Positions 44,690 to 54,471 are shown, counted from the first letter of the stretch. The stretch: DNA of 64,000 nt from Gammaproteobacteria bacterium (GCA_032250735.1 JAVVEP010000016.1:1-64000); one strand, 5' to 3'. Notes: a model not told the origin generated them from the letters alone. Made by a program: numbers and translations.

Positions 44690-45217
44690 ATGAGCAAACC
44701 ATCACCGCGATTATCCGGTCAGTCATCTCCCTGGCCGGGTGCCGTCCTGCCCTTTGCCTTGCCCGGACAACCGCTGTGGCTGGCGATATACACCACGCAC
44801 AGCGGCGGCGCCCTGTGCAGCATCGATATTGTCCCCGCGCCGGCCGTGCCGCTGGGGCCATCGACCGCCCTGGCCGAGACGGTTGCGCGCCAGCTGGAGG
44901 CCTATCTGCAGGATCCACAGCGCCCCTTCGATCTGCCCCTGCAGATGCAGGGCAGCGAATTTCAGCAGCGGCTATGGTCCGCCTTGCGGGCGGTGCCGGT
45001 GGGAACGACCCAGACCTACGGTCAGCTGGCTCAGGCCCTGCGCAGTGGCGCCCAGGCGGTCGGCCAGGCCTGTCGACGCAACCCGGTACCCATCGTGGTG
45101 CCCTGCCATCGCATCCTGGCGCAATCCGGCATCGGCGGTTATGCCGGGGCTGTGGCCGGTGAACAGCTCTGTATCAAGCGGGCGCTGTTGGCCCACGAGG
45201 GCGTGGTCTGTGGTTGA
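44690..45217 (+). CDS. ogt: Methylated-DNA-[protein]-cysteine S-methyltransferase
   Basis: A 175-residue suicide repair protein that removes methyl groups from O6-methylguanine. The active-site motif IVVPCHRIL, preceded by TYGQLAQALRSG and RRNPVPI, and the following GGYAGAVAGEQLCIKRALL are diagnostic. No Ada N-terminal domain is present, so it is the Ogt type. Its stop overlaps the xerD start. Confidence 0.93.
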   Translation: MSKPSPRLSGQSSPWPGAVLPFALPGQPLWLAIYTTHSGGALCSIDIVPAPAVPLGPSTALAETVARQLEAYLQDPQRPFDLPLQMQGSEFQQRLWSALRAVPVGTTQTYGQLAQALRSGAQAVGQACRRNPVPIVVPCHRILAQSGIGGYAGAVAGEQLCIKRALLAHEGVVCG

Positions 45218-46127
45218 GCCCGCGCCGGGCGCCGACCGCGGCAGCGCCGAGATCGACCGCTTTCTCGATACCCTGTGGATGGAGCGGGGGCTGAGCCGCA
45301 ATACGCTGGCGGCCTATCGATCGGATCTCATCGGATTTGCCGGCTGGCTCGACCAGCATCGCCGCCAGCCACTGCTGGCGGCACGGCGGGAGGATCTGCT
45401 GGACTATCTGGCGGAACGGGTGGGGGCCGAGGCCAAACCCCGTACCACGGCACGACTGTTGTCCAGCCTGCGGCGCTTTTATCAGCAGGCGGTGCGTGAC
45501 GGGGAGATCCCCGAAGACCCCAGTGACCGCATCGAGGCGGCGCGTCTGGGACGTTCACTGCCCAAGGCGCTGACGGAGGCCGATGTCGAGCGGCTGATCA
45601 AGGCACCCGATACTGCCACCGAACTGGGTCTGCGGGATCGCGCCATGCTGGAGCTGCTGTATGCCACGGGGCTGCGGGTGTCGGAACTGGTGGGGCTGCG
45701 TGTATTGCAGGTCAACCTCCGCCAGGGCGTGGCGCGAACCCTGGGCAAGGGCAGCAAGGAACGGCTGGTGCCCATGGGTGAGGTGGCCGTCGAGTGGCTG
45801 GAGCAGTATCTGCTCGGCGCCCGTCCCGGGCTGCTGAAGGGGCGTGAATCGGAACAGCTGTTCGTCACCCAGCGTGGGGCGGGAATGACCCGGCAGGCCT
45901 TCTGGTACCTGATCAAGCGCCATGCGCAGCAGGCAGGGATCACCCGCCCCCTGTCGCCGCATACCCTGCGCCACAGTTTCGCTACCCACCTGCTCAATCA
46001 CGGTGCGGACCTACGCGTGGTGCAGATGTTGCTGGGGCACAGTGACTTGTCCACCACACAAATTTATACTCACGTAGCGCGCGAGCGTCTGAAAAGCCTG
46101 CATGCGGCACATCATCCTCGTGGTTGA
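45210..46127 (+). CDS. xerD: Tyrosine recombinase XerD
   Basis: A 305-residue tyrosine recombinase that resolves chromosome dimers at dif with XerC. The N-terminal SAM-like domain (ERGLSRNTLAAYRSDL) is followed by the catalytic domain with Arg (ATGLRVSELVGL), Lys (GKGSKER), HxLRH (SPHTLRHSFATHLL), His (LGHSDLSTTQIYTH) and Tyr. GTG 45210 is chosen, with GAGGG 8 bases upstream, overlapping the ogt end; longer in-frame starts run through ogt. dsbC downstream (E. coli has xerD-dsbC) supports XerD over XerC. Confidence 0.93.
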   Translation: MVEPAPGADRGSAEIDRFLDTLWMERGLSRNTLAAYRSDLIGFAGWLDQHRRQPLLAARREDLLDYLAERVGAEAKPRTTARLLSSLRRFYQQAVRDGEIPEDPSDRIEAARLGRSLPKALTEADVERLIKAPDTATELGLRDRAMLELLYATGLRVSELVGLRVLQVNLRQGVARTLGKGSKERLVPMGEVAVEWLEQYLLGARPGLLKGRESEQLFVTQRGAGMTRQAFWYLIKRHAQQAGITRPLSPHTLRHSFATHLLNHGADLRVVQMLLGHSDLSTTQIYTHVARERLKSLHAAHHPRG

Positions 46128-46277
46128 CGGGCGCGGACAGATTCGAATAAATCCATAGGGAAACCACCGTTGATCGTTGTTTGCCAGTCTGAGGGCAATG
46201 GTTAACGGGCGTTTGCTGCGACGATCGCCCATCGATTCTCGTTCAACGACCGTTTCCAGATTAGAGGGGAAAAGTGA

Positions 46278-46760
46278 ATGCCATCATTTGATGTGGTTTC
46301 TGAAGTCGATATGCACGAGCTCAGTAATGCCGTGGATCAGGCCAACCGGGAGGTCGGCACGCGCTTTGATTTCCGGGGCGCAGACGCCAAATTTGAACAG
46401 TCCGGCAATGAATTGACCCTGCTTGCCGAAGGGCCTTTCCAGTTGCAGCAGATGATGGACATTTTACGTAATAAAATGGTCAAACGTGGCATAGATACTG
46501 GCTGCCTGGATATCAGCGAACCGGAGACCAGTAATCTGAAGGTCAAACAGAAGGTCACCGTGCGCGAGGGCCTGGACAAGGAGACCGCCAAGAAGATTAT
46601 CAAACTGATCAAAGAGGCCAAGCTGAAGGTACAGGCCGCCATTCAGGATCAGCAGGTGCGGGTGACGGGCAAGAAGCGTGATGACCTGCAATCGGTAATG
46701 GCCCTGCTGAAGGAACATAAGCTGGAACTGCCCCTGCAATACACCAACTTTCGGGATTAA
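46278..46760 (+). CDS. YajQ-family nucleotide/c-di-GMP-binding protein
   Basis: A 160-residue protein of the UPF0234/YajQ family. The start MPSFDVVSEVDMHELSNAVD and FDFRGADAKFE are diagnostic, followed by two ferredoxin-like folds. Relatives bind cyclic di-GMP and act with transcription factors in Xanthomonas; direct evidence for this one is lacking. GAGGGG precedes the ATG. It lies between xerD and dsbC. Confidence 0.95.
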   Translation: MPSFDVVSEVDMHELSNAVDQANREVGTRFDFRGADAKFEQSGNELTLLAEGPFQLQQMMDILRNKMVKRGIDTGCLDISEPETSNLKVKQKVTVREGLDKETAKKIIKLIKEAKLKVQAAIQDQQVRVTGKKRDDLQSVMALLKEHKLELPLQYTNFRD

Positions 46761-46829
46761 TATCGGCGATTTTCGTCGTGATTGCTCGAGCCCCAACACA
46801 TCAAGCATCAACAGAGGTTATAAAATCGC

Positions 46830-47597
46830 ATGAAATATTTTACCCGCAAAGCCGCGCACGGAACCGCACTGCTCACATTACTGGCAGTGTTTGCGAGCCT
46901 GTCTTTTAGCGCGCAATCACTGGCGACGGAGTCCGACGATCTCGCCACCATAAAAAAGGTGCTGTCTGAACTGATGCCGCAGGCCCAGGCCGAAAGTATC
47001 AAGCCTGCCGGATTCCCCGGTATGTATGAGGCCGTTTTTGGGCCGCAGATTATCTACATCTCGGGCGATGGCCGCTACATGCTGGAAGGCGACCTGTACG
47101 ACCTGAAGAACCGGGTGAATCTCACCGAAGCCAAACGCAATGTGGGTCGCGCCAGCATTATCAGTGAGATGGATGAAAAGACCATGGTGGTCTTCTCGCC
47201 GGCGGCGGACAAGGTGAAATTTACCATCACCGCCTTCACCGATATCGACTGTGGCTACTGTAGAAAAATGCACCAGCAGATAGAAGAGTACAACAAGCTG
47301 GGCATCGCCATGCGCTACCTCGCCTACCCGCGCTCCGGGATAAACACTCCGTCCTATTTCAAGGCGGTTTCCGTGTGGTGTGCGGACGACCGCCCCGCGG
47401 CAATGACCAGGGCCAAGTCGGGAGAAACCCTGCCCAAGGCCGACTGCGCGACGCCGATCGAGGCCCACATGGATGCCGCCAAGCTGGTGGGCGTGACAGG
47501 CACGCCCACAATGGTGCTGGAGAATGGGCGGGTTATTCCCGGTTATGTGGAACCGAAGCGCCTGCTCCAGATTCTGGAACAGCTGAAAAATGGCTAA
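46830..47597 (+). CDS. dsbC: Thiol:disulfide interchange protein DsbC
   Basis: A 255-residue periplasmic disulfide isomerase. It has a Sec signal peptide (ALLTLLAVFASLSFSAQSLA), an N-terminal dimerisation domain, and a thioredoxin-like domain with active-site CGYC at C141/C144 (DIDCGYCRKMH), a second Cys pair (VWCADD, ADCATP) and the cis-Pro loop TGTPTMV. The xerD-dsbC neighbourhood matches E. coli, with yajQ inserted. Confidence 0.95.
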   Translation: MKYFTRKAAHGTALLTLLAVFASLSFSAQSLATESDDLATIKKVLSELMPQAQAESIKPAGFPGMYEAVFGPQIIYISGDGRYMLEGDLYDLKNRVNLTEAKRNVGRASIISEMDEKTMVVFSPAADKVKFTITAFTDIDCGYCRKMHQQIEEYNKLGIAMRYLAYPRSGINTPSYFKAVSVWCADDRPAAMTRAKSGETLPKADCATPIEAHMDAAKLVGVTGTPTMVLENGRVIPGYVEPKRLLQILEQLKNG

Positions 47598-47645
47598 TTT
47601 TTAACGTCTCGTTGAATGTGTAAATAGAGACATTAACGCTTTTCC

Positions 47646-47680
47646 GGGGTATCGACGTAATCGTCGATACCCCATTTTTT
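47646..47680 (+). terminator. Rho-independent terminator after dsbC
   Basis: GGGGTATCGACG-TAAT-CGTCGATACCCC followed by ATTTTTTT: a perfect 12-pair stem with a four-base loop, 48 bases after the dsbC stop. Confidence 0.95.
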
Positions 47681-47845
47681 TGCGTTGCGGGTTTTGCCCA
47701 ATGGATTGCCTGGAGGATGCGAGAGAGAATAAAAAGTGCGTAACTTCTTTTTGTGATTCGGTTGGCGTTTTTGACCGGGCTTTGGCTTATAACATGATGA
47801 CAGTTGGGAATGTGGTTATGCATTCCGTGGATAGAGGAGATCGAA

Positions 47846-49312
47846 ATGTCCTATATGGATATCTACATGATAGTGCCTAGCGCGTTTCTCTCTGGGCTGA
47901 TCTGGTTTGTGATACTGGCGTTGTTGCTGTACATCGCCCGGGAGCCGGCGCATCAAACCATCAATGCCTTAAGCCGCGTGCTGCACAATGCCCTGCGCCT
48001 GTCAGCCAATGCGGTGCTGCGCTGGGAAGGCTGGATGTTGCAACGCAATAAGGACGTGTTGCTGGCACAGGGGAGAGAGGCCGCCGAGCGCATGATCGAG
48101 CGTGAATTTGAACGCATCGACGCCACCGTGCGCCGTGACCTGGCGGAATATCCGGCATTGCATCGGCAGCTCAGCGAAGAGGTCATCTTGCTCGATGAAG
48201 ACTACCAGTCGAGCATTGAAGTGCCGCCGGCACCACCTGGCTGGGTTAAGGCGGTGGATGCGGTGGCGAAAATTCCCGCCAAGGGTGACCCGGTGGTCAG
48301 CAACATCCTCGAAGACATTCACGCCTCACTGGAAAAGGCGAGTGATGATGCGATAGAGCAGTGTCGAAAATCCAGTCGTGCGCGCCATCAAATCCTCAAG
48401 GGAATGATGCCGCACTGGCGCAAGGTCGGCCAACGCCTGACGCAGGTGAACAAGAACGTTGAGAGCCTGCTGGAGCGTTCCCGGGGCATTGATCGCCAGA
48501 TGGCGGACTACGAAGATATTGTGCGGGGCACGAGTCGGGCGGTGCGCACCCTGTCATCGTCCTCGCTCACGCAATTCTTTGTGGCCGGTTTTGTATTGTT
48601 GATTGCCGTGGGTGGCGCCGCGATCAATTTTAACCTGATCGCCACACCGATGTCCGAGATGGTCGGTGGCACGTCACGCATTATGGGTTATCCCGTCTCC
48701 AGCATCGCCGCGATGGTGATCATCCTGGTGGAGATTGCCATGGGCCTGTTCCTGATGGAGGCCCTGCGCATTACCCGTCTGTTCCCGGTGATCGGTGCGC
48801 TGGATGACAAACTGCGACGGGTCATCCTGTGGGCGGCCTTTATCTTTCTGTTTTCCCTGGCGGGCATTGAGGCGGGGCTCGCGTACATGCGTGAGATCCT
48901 CATGCAGGACGCCGCCGCCACCCGCGCCCTGTTGCGCGCCGATGGCGCCACCGAGATTGTGCAGAACTCCCACCTCTGGATCACCACCGCGGCACAGATG
49001 GGCATGGGATTTATATTGCCCTTCGCGCTGACCTTTGTGGCGATCCCGCTGGAATCCTTTGTCCATTCCACGCGCACCGTGCTGGGTGTGCTGGCGGTAA
49101 TGCTGTTGCGCCTGCTGAACTGGGGCCTGCGCTTTGCAGGGAATGTGGCGCGCTTTTCCGGTCGCATGCTGACCAATATCTATGATCTGCTGATCTTCGC
49201 CCCGCTGTGGGTAGAGCAGTTGATCCGTCGCGCAGCAAGGGAAAAGGACGCGCACGTAAGCCAGGACGAGGCTTTGAGTTCGGCAGCCTTGTCTCCAACC
49301 ATCACCCCCTGA
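47846..49312 (+). CDS. Membrane protein with coiled-coil domain, unknown function
   Basis: A 488-residue protein I do not recognise. One N-terminal helix (SGLIWFVILALLLYIA) is followed by a cytoplasmic, charged helical region (about 45-230) and then at least four transmembrane segments (FFVAGFVLLIAVGGAAINF; AAMVIILVEIAMGLFLM; VILWAAFIFLFSLAGIEAGL; GMGFILPFALTFVAIPL). The C-terminal amphipathic tail is charged. GAGGAG precedes ATG 47846, which is preferred to the upstream 47804. A VWA lipoprotein gene follows 14 bases later, so the two are likely one operon and perhaps one envelope complex. Confidence 0.75.
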   Translation: MSYMDIYMIVPSAFLSGLIWFVILALLLYIAREPAHQTINALSRVLHNALRLSANAVLRWEGWMLQRNKDVLLAQGREAAERMIEREFERIDATVRRDLAEYPALHRQLSEEVILLDEDYQSSIEVPPAPPGWVKAVDAVAKIPAKGDPVVSNILEDIHASLEKASDDAIEQCRKSSRARHQILKGMMPHWRKVGQRLTQVNKNVESLLERSRGIDRQMADYEDIVRGTSRAVRTLSSSSLTQFFVAGFVLLIAVGGAAINFNLIATPMSEMVGGTSRIMGYPVSSIAAMVIILVEIAMGLFLMEALRITRLFPVIGALDDKLRRVILWAAFIFLFSLAGIEAGLAYMREILMQDAAATRALLRADGATEIVQNSHLWITTAAQMGMGFILPFALTFVAIPLESFVHSTRTVLGVLAVMLLRLLNWGLRFAGNVARFSGRMLTNIYDLLIFAPLWVEQLIRRAAREKDAHVSQDEALSSAALSPTITP

Positions 49313-49326
49313 AAAGGAATAGAACC

Positions 49327-50016
49327 ATGCAGGCATTGATGCAGATAGTGAGCAAAACAAGATGGGCGGGTGTGTTGATTATCGCCACAGGATTGGCGTT
49401 AACGGCCTGCTCAAATGGCGCTGAGCCGGTGGCGGACAGCCGTGGCGTGTACCTGCTGATCGATACCTCCGGCACCTATACGCAGGAACTGGAGCAGGCG
49501 CGACGGGTCATCAACTTCACCCTGTCGGAACTCAATCCCGGTGATTCTTTTGCAGTGGCCCGGGTGGATACCGGTAGTTTTAGTGAAAAGGACATCGTCA
49601 CCAAGGCCAGCTTTGATCCGCGCCCCAGCGTCAGCAATGAGCAGAAGCGAAAATTCCAGGCGCATATCACCTCCTTTCTGAAAGACGTGAAAAGCAGTAC
49701 CCACACCGATATTACCGGCGGCATACTGCAGGCCGTCGAATACCTGAATGAAACCGGTGCCGGCCATAAAACCATTCTGATCTTTTCCGACCTGAAGGAA
49801 GAGCTGCGCGAAGGTTATGTGCGCGATGAGATCCCGTTACTGTTGAGCGGTTATCGCGTGGTGGCGCTGAACGTCACAAAATTGCGTGCCGATAATGTCG
49901 ACCCGCGGAACTATCTGGATCGTCTTGCCGGCTGGAAACAGCGAGTGGAGTCTGGCGGCGGACAGTGGAAGGTCGTGAATGACCTGGAGCGACTGGAATC
50001 TTTGTTGTCCCAGTGA
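49327..50016 (+). CDS. VWA-domain lipoprotein, unknown function
   Basis: A 229-residue protein with a lipoprotein signal ending TGLALTAC (acylated Cys about residue 28). A von Willebrand A-like domain follows, with the MIDAS motif DTSGT (YLLIDTSGTYTQEL), a later STHTDITGGILQA threonine site and LIFSDLKEE. Metal-dependent ligand binding at the envelope is expected. It is coupled by position to the coiled-coil membrane protein upstream. The upstream in-frame extension overlaps that gene and is rejected. Confidence 0.8.
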   Translation: MQALMQIVSKTRWAGVLIIATGLALTACSNGAEPVADSRGVYLLIDTSGTYTQELEQARRVINFTLSELNPGDSFAVARVDTGSFSEKDIVTKASFDPRPSVSNEQKRKFQAHITSFLKDVKSSTHTDITGGILQAVEYLNETGAGHKTILIFSDLKEELREGYVRDEIPLLLSGYRVVALNVTKLRADNVDPRNYLDRLAGWKQRVESGGGQWKVVNDLERLESLLSQ

Positions 50017-50071
50017 GCGGGGTTATTCGTTCAGGGCTCTCCGAGTCTGTGAAGAAACTGTCGGCCGTCAC

Positions 50072-50515
50072 TTACGCAACGACGGCGGGACACTGGTTGG
50101 TGACCAGCCAGTAGGGCCCGAGCTGGCCGACCGTCTTGATGAATTCATCAAAGTCTACCGGCTTGCGCACATAGCTGTTGGCGCCCAGGCCGTAGGCATT
50201 GAGAATATCTTCCTGCTCTGCCGACGAGGTGAGTACCACCACCGGCAGAAACCTGGTGCGCTGATCGGCGCGCAATCGCTTCAATACACCAAAACCATCG
50301 ATTTTTGGCAGCTGTAGATCCAGCAGGATCAGGGCGGGTAACTGATTGATGTTACGTCCCTGGTGCTGACCCTCCGCGAAAAGATAGTCAATGGCCTCTG
50401 CACCATCGCGGGCGATGATCAGCTCATTGCGGAGATTGTTCTTTTTGAGCGCGCGTACGGTGAGGGCCTCATCATCCGGATTGTCCTCCACTAGTAAAAT
50501 TGTATTTTCTTCCAT
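50072..50515 (-). CDS. Single-domain CheY-like response regulator
   Basis: A 147-residue stand-alone receiver of the Rcp1-like type (LLVEDNPDDEALTVRALKK start). The phosphoacceptor Asp is in LILLDLQLPKIDGFGVLKRL, with VVVLTSS and YVRKPVDFDEF for the Thr/Ser and Lys. The spacing and NPDDE acidic pair are those of regulators paired with phytochrome-like or hybrid kinases, but none is nearby. It is convergent with the VWA lipoprotein gene and followed, on the same strand, by addA. Confidence 0.92.
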   Translation of the reverse strand: MEENTILLVEDNPDDEALTVRALKKNNLRNELIIARDGAEAIDYLFAEGQHQGRNINQLPALILLDLQLPKIDGFGVLKRLRADQRTRFLPVVVLTSSAEQEDILNAYGLGANSYVRKPVDFDEFIKTVGQLGPYWLVTNQCPAVVA

Positions 50516-50614
50516 GAAACTTCCAGTTTTCGTGTCTTGATTACGTATAGTAAAAGCGAAAAACGGAGGGATGTCTACTGCATTTTGGGTTTCATTGTTG
50601 CCTGGTTTTTTTAC

Positions 50615-53600
50615 TCATGGCGAGACGTCGAAAAACGTTCCGGTCGCGGTGAACAGCAGACCGCCGCCAATTTCCTTTTGCGGAAACAGCTGCTGTGCCC
50701 CACTGCAGTACAGGCGGAGCTGTTCGCGGTATTGATCGACGAGACTGTTGCACTGTTGCGGGGTTGTGACGGCATGGGTTTTGTAGTCGATGACCCAGAC
50801 CTGATCATCGGTCTCGATGAGGCGGTCGATAATCCCGAACACGGTGTGGCCGGTTTGCGGCTGGCGATACGATACGGCGACCTCGTTGTAGGCGGTCTGC
50901 GGTTGCTGAGGGGAAAATATCCAGCCCAGATCCGGGTCCTGAAATATGCGGCGGGCCTCATCAAACCACTGCGCGATGTCGTGCTGGTGGGCGGCGATCG
51001 CCAACTCCGCGGCCACCCGTGTCGGGATGGTGGCCGGCGGTTGTTGTGCGCACAGCAGTTCCAGCATGCGATGTATGGCGATGCCGCGGGTGCCATCATC
51101 GGCGGCGGCCCCCGGTCGGCCTGGCGGGGACCCGCCGGCGGAGGCGGCGTGACTGGGGGCGATCACCCGGCTGGCCGGGCCGATCTCCAGGGGTTGCGCC
51201 AACACCGCGACCAGGGAAGGGGCACCGCCGGGGCCGGTCGTTTTGCGATCGGTTATGGTGTCGACGCTCGGGGGTTCGCCGCTGCGGATGACGATGGGCG
51301 CGGACTCATCCGGGGTAATCCCGGCCGTTGCCGTGGCGTCCTGCACCGCGGCTTCGGCCTCGCGGCACTGCGTTGCCATCAGCCCATACCAGCCCAGTTC
51401 CGTGCCGCGCGTGGGGCGACAGCCGGAGATATACAGGTGCTGCTTCGGTCGGGTGATGGCGACATACAGCAGGTTGGCGTCTTCCCGTGCCTCCGCCTGC
51501 TGGTGGCGTTCCAGGATCGCCGCAGTGAAGGGGTCGCGCTGCTCCTTGGTGCCAGCCAGTAAAAAACTGCCGGGATTGGCCGCATCGGCCGGCCAGTCGA
51601 CGATGGCACGATGGGCCTGGATGCTGCGCCCGGTATTGGTGGCGTCGGCCAGAAACACCACCGGCGCCTCCAGCCCCTTGGCGGCGTGAATGGTCATGAT
51701 CCGCACCCGCGCCCCCGTCTGCAGTGGCAGGCCCTCGTCCGGTGCGTCCTGTGCCTGTTGTTGCAGGCTGTGCAGGCGCGATACAAAACGCCCGACGCTG
51801 GGGTAACGGCCGCTATCGATCTCCAGGGCGAGTTCGATGAGCCGGGTCAGGTTGGCCATCACTCGATGCTGCAGGTGTTCCGGATAGGCCGCGTGATAAC
51901 GATTGAGCACATCGCCGTCACAATAGATCCGGTCGAGCAGGTCGTGCACGGGCAGGGTGCCCACCAGACCCTGCCAGCCTGCCAGCAGTCGATGGGCGCG
52001 GTGCAGCGGACTGACCGGCGGCTGCTGTGGGCCGATCACCGCCAGACGCGCCATCCAGTGGCCCTCGGTCAGGCTCGCCAGGGCGATGAGGTCCTGTTCG
52101 CTGCAGGAAAACAGGGGGGAGCGCAGCACGCTGGCCAGGGCCAGATTGTTGAACGGGGTGATCAGCAGATTTAACAGCGCCACCAGATCCTGCACCTCCA
52201 GGCTGTGCAGCAGGGTGCCGCGATTGGCGCCGATATAGGGAATGTCGGCCTTGCGCAGGGCCTGCTCGATCTCCCCGGCATGGGTGCGATGGCGCAGCAG
52301 AATAATGATATCGCCATAGTGCAGTGGGCGCGCGGCAGCGGCCGGGCCGATCAGGCAGTGGCCGTCGATCAGCCGGCGGATCCGGGCGGCGATCTGCTGA
52401 CCCTGTCGGAGGTAACGCTGATCCTGTGCCAGTAGGCGTGGCGCCTGCAGGGGATTGCGCAGGCCGGGGACCAATGTTGGGGCGGTATCCTCTACTTCCT
52501 CATTTTCCTCATTTTCCTCATCGGTCTCGATGAGGGGCAAAAATTCCACATGGCCCCACAGTGCGGGGTGGTGTGTGGTGTGGGTGGCAAACGCCGTCAA
52601 ACGCTGTTGCAATGGCCCGCTGGCAAACACCCGGTTCACCAGGGTCATGATCGCCTCGGCGGAGCGCCAGGAAACATCCAGCGGCTGGGTAACTGCCTGT
52701 AGATGTTGTCGCAGCCACCCCTGGGCGGCGACAAACAGCTCCGGATCGGCGCGGCGAAAACGATAGATCGACTGCTTGTTATCGCCCACCAGAAACACGC
52801 TGCGACCACGCTGGTCCTCGTTGGCCGCCAGCTCTTCCAGCAGCGGGAGAATCAGCCGCCACTGGGTGGGATTGGTATCCTGAAATTCATCAATCAGCAG
52901 ATGGTCGATGCGCTGGTCCAGCTTGTACTGTACCCAGTGCACGTTGTCGCTGTGGTTGAGCAGACGATAGGCCTGCCATTCGAGGTCGGAAAAATCGAGC
53001 AACCGTTGCTCGGCCTTTAACTGTTGATAGTGTGCAAGCAGTGCCGTGCCGGCCTGATACCAGGCGCGGGTGCGCAGCAGGGTCTGGATGGCATGGCGTC
53101 GACCCATGGCCTGTTCCAGCCGCACGCAGATCTGCCCGTGCAGTGCCAGAAAGCGGAGCTGGCCCTCGTCGCCCATGGACTTGGCCTGGGTCTTGGCCTC
53201 CTTGCGGGCCAGCGGTTTGCCGGCGGCGGTGAGAAAGGCCTTTTTGCACTGGTCGAAACGTGTCTCGATATCCACGCTGTCATCACGCGCGATACCCAGC
53301 GCGGTCAATGCCTCGGCATTTTTCTTGCCCGGGTGTTTGCGCAACAGGGCGGCAAACTCGGCCAGCGCCTCGGCCATGTCGGCATCGAAAAAATCCGCTT
53401 CCGGCTGATCCGTCGCCGACACCGCCAGCTGGGCGCTGAGCCTGTCGCAGGCGTAGTCCAGCGGCGCCGACTTCGCCTCGGTATAGGCCCACCAGTCACT
53501 GCGATGGGCGAGAAAGTTGTTCAGAGCGGACTGGGTGCTGGCCAGTCCATTACAGGCCTCGAACAGGTGTTCGATGGCCCGGGCCACGTCACTCTCGGGG

Positions 53601-54079
53601 GCCGTGCTGGCGCTGGCGCATAAGGCATCCCAGGCGGCCTGCTGTAATTCCGCGGTGGATTCCAGCAGCTCAAAGCCGGGGGGAATGCCGGCCTCCAGCG
53701 GGAAGCGCCGCAGGATGTCCTGGCAAAAGGCGTGAAAGGTGGTCGCCCGCACGCTGCGCGGCGCACGCAGCAGATCCTCATACAGGGTGGTGGCGCGTTG
53801 CAGGGTCTGCGGGTCGGTGGGGGCATCGATCTGTTGCAACAGGTCCCGCAGCTCATCGGGCCCGCAACGGGCCAGCTCCAGCAGGCGCTCATTGAGACGG
53901 GTCTGCATCTCGGTGGCAGCCTTGCGGGTGAAGGTCACCGCCAGAATGCCATCGGCGCGGGCACCGGCGAGCAGCAGGCGGATCAGTCGGGTGACCAGTA
54001 ACCAGGTCTTGCCGGTGCCGGCGGAGGCGCTGACGGTGGCGCTGAGGTCGGGCTGGGAGGCGTGGAGTGGATTGGGCAT
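50615..54079 (-). CDS. addA: AddA-type double-strand-break repair helicase-nuclease
   Basis: A 1154-residue UvrD-family helicase fused to a C-terminal RecB-like nuclease. Walker A SASAGTGKTWLLV, helicase motif LLIDEFQDTNPTQW, VGDNKQSIYRFRRADPELF, and TIHAAKGLEAPVVFLAD are seen in order; the nuclease motif is in WVIDYKTHAV with HRMLELL upstream. With AddB it should resect broken DNA ends for RecA, in place of RecBCD. The start at 54079 matches the family N-terminus. It is separated from addB by 561 bases, which is unusual for this pair. Confidence 0.88.
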   Translation of the reverse strand: MPNPLHASQPDLSATVSASAGTGKTWLLVTRLIRLLLAGARADGILAVTFTRKAATEMQTRLNERLLELARCGPDELRDLLQQIDAPTDPQTLQRATTLYEDLLRAPRSVRATTFHAFCQDILRRFPLEAGIPPGFELLESTAELQQAAWDALCASASTAPESDVARAIEHLFEACNGLASTQSALNNFLAHRSDWWAYTEAKSAPLDYACDRLSAQLAVSATDQPEADFFDADMAEALAEFAALLRKHPGKKNAEALTALGIARDDSVDIETRFDQCKKAFLTAAGKPLARKEAKTQAKSMGDEGQLRFLALHGQICVRLEQAMGRRHAIQTLLRTRAWYQAGTALLAHYQQLKAEQRLLDFSDLEWQAYRLLNHSDNVHWVQYKLDQRIDHLLIDEFQDTNPTQWRLILPLLEELAANEDQRGRSVFLVGDNKQSIYRFRRADPELFVAAQGWLRQHLQAVTQPLDVSWRSAEAIMTLVNRVFASGPLQQRLTAFATHTTHHPALWGHVEFLPLIETDEENEENEEVEDTAPTLVPGLRNPLQAPRLLAQDQRYLRQGQQIAARIRRLIDGHCLIGPAAAARPLHYGDIIILLRHRTHAGEIEQALRKADIPYIGANRGTLLHSLEVQDLVALLNLLITPFNNLALASVLRSPLFSCSEQDLIALASLTEGHWMARLAVIGPQQPPVSPLHRAHRLLAGWQGLVGTLPVHDLLDRIYCDGDVLNRYHAAYPEHLQHRVMANLTRLIELALEIDSGRYPSVGRFVSRLHSLQQQAQDAPDEGLPLQTGARVRIMTIHAAKGLEAPVVFLADATNTGRSIQAHRAIVDWPADAANPGSFLLAGTKEQRDPFTAAILERHQQAEAREDANLLYVAITRPKQHLYISGCRPTRGTELGWYGLMATQCREAEAAVQDATATAGITPDESAPIVIRSGEPPSVDTITDRKTTGPGGAPSLVAVLAQPLEIGPASRVIAPSHAASAGGSPPGRPGAAADDGTRGIAIHRMLELLCAQQPPATIPTRVAAELAIAAHQHDIAQWFDEARRIFQDPDLGWIFSPQQPQTAYNEVAVSYRQPQTGHTVFGIIDRLIETDDQVWVIDYKTHAVTTPQQCNSLVDQYREQLRLYCSGAQQLFPQKEIGGGLLFTATGTFFDVSP

Positions 54080-54111
54080 GGCGGCCTATGTTATCAGCTG
54101 ATGATTCGGCC

Positions 54112-54151
54112 CGGGGTTTTGTTTGGCGACTCGGGGTTTTGTTTGGCGAGT
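54112..54151 (+). repeat. 20-bp tandem duplication before addA
   Basis: CGGGGTTTTGTTTGGCGACT (54112-54131) is followed by CGGGGTTTTGTTTGGCGAGT (54132-54151). The two units differ in one base. It lies just upstream of the addA start (minus strand). Confidence 0.9.
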
Positions 54152-54437
54152 AGGCCGACGGTTTTTTCACCGGCTCTCAGTACCACGGGGTCGTCCAGAA
54201 TTTTATGCGTGGGTGGACTATGGGTGGACTAACAGTAATCGTATGTCGTGGGTTTTTACGCTTTTTGGGCGTGTAGGATTTTTCTGAAATACTTGTAGTC
54301 ATGGATTGATGCGGTAGTTTGTCGTGATCATAAAATAGCCAGCATCACCCTGTTTACACAGTAAAAAAGTCAGAAAACCCTTCAAATAGGGTGTTTAAAT
54401 CTGTTTAAGTGGTATGGGGTCTATATTTTATATGGCC

Positions 54438-54465
54438 TTGTGATGTGAAGATTCTTTGCTACTAT
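54438..54465 (+). promoter_or_regulatory. Sigma-70-like promoter of the putative CsrB/RsmZ-type RNA
   Basis: TTGTGA (54438-54443) and TACTAT (54460-54465) are 16 bases apart and would start a transcript near 54472. About 100 bases upstream a small inverted repeat TTTAC-ACA-GTAAA (54353-54365) occurs; it does not match the TGTAAG-N6-CTTACA GacA box, so a GacA link is not shown. Confidence 0.5.
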
Positions 54466-54471
54466 CCCGAA

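Noticed and set aside
44739-45209. 157-codon N-terminal extension of XerD
   Set aside because: It lies in another frame of the ogt gene; XerD proteins are about 300 residues and GTG 45210 has a good ribosome binding site.
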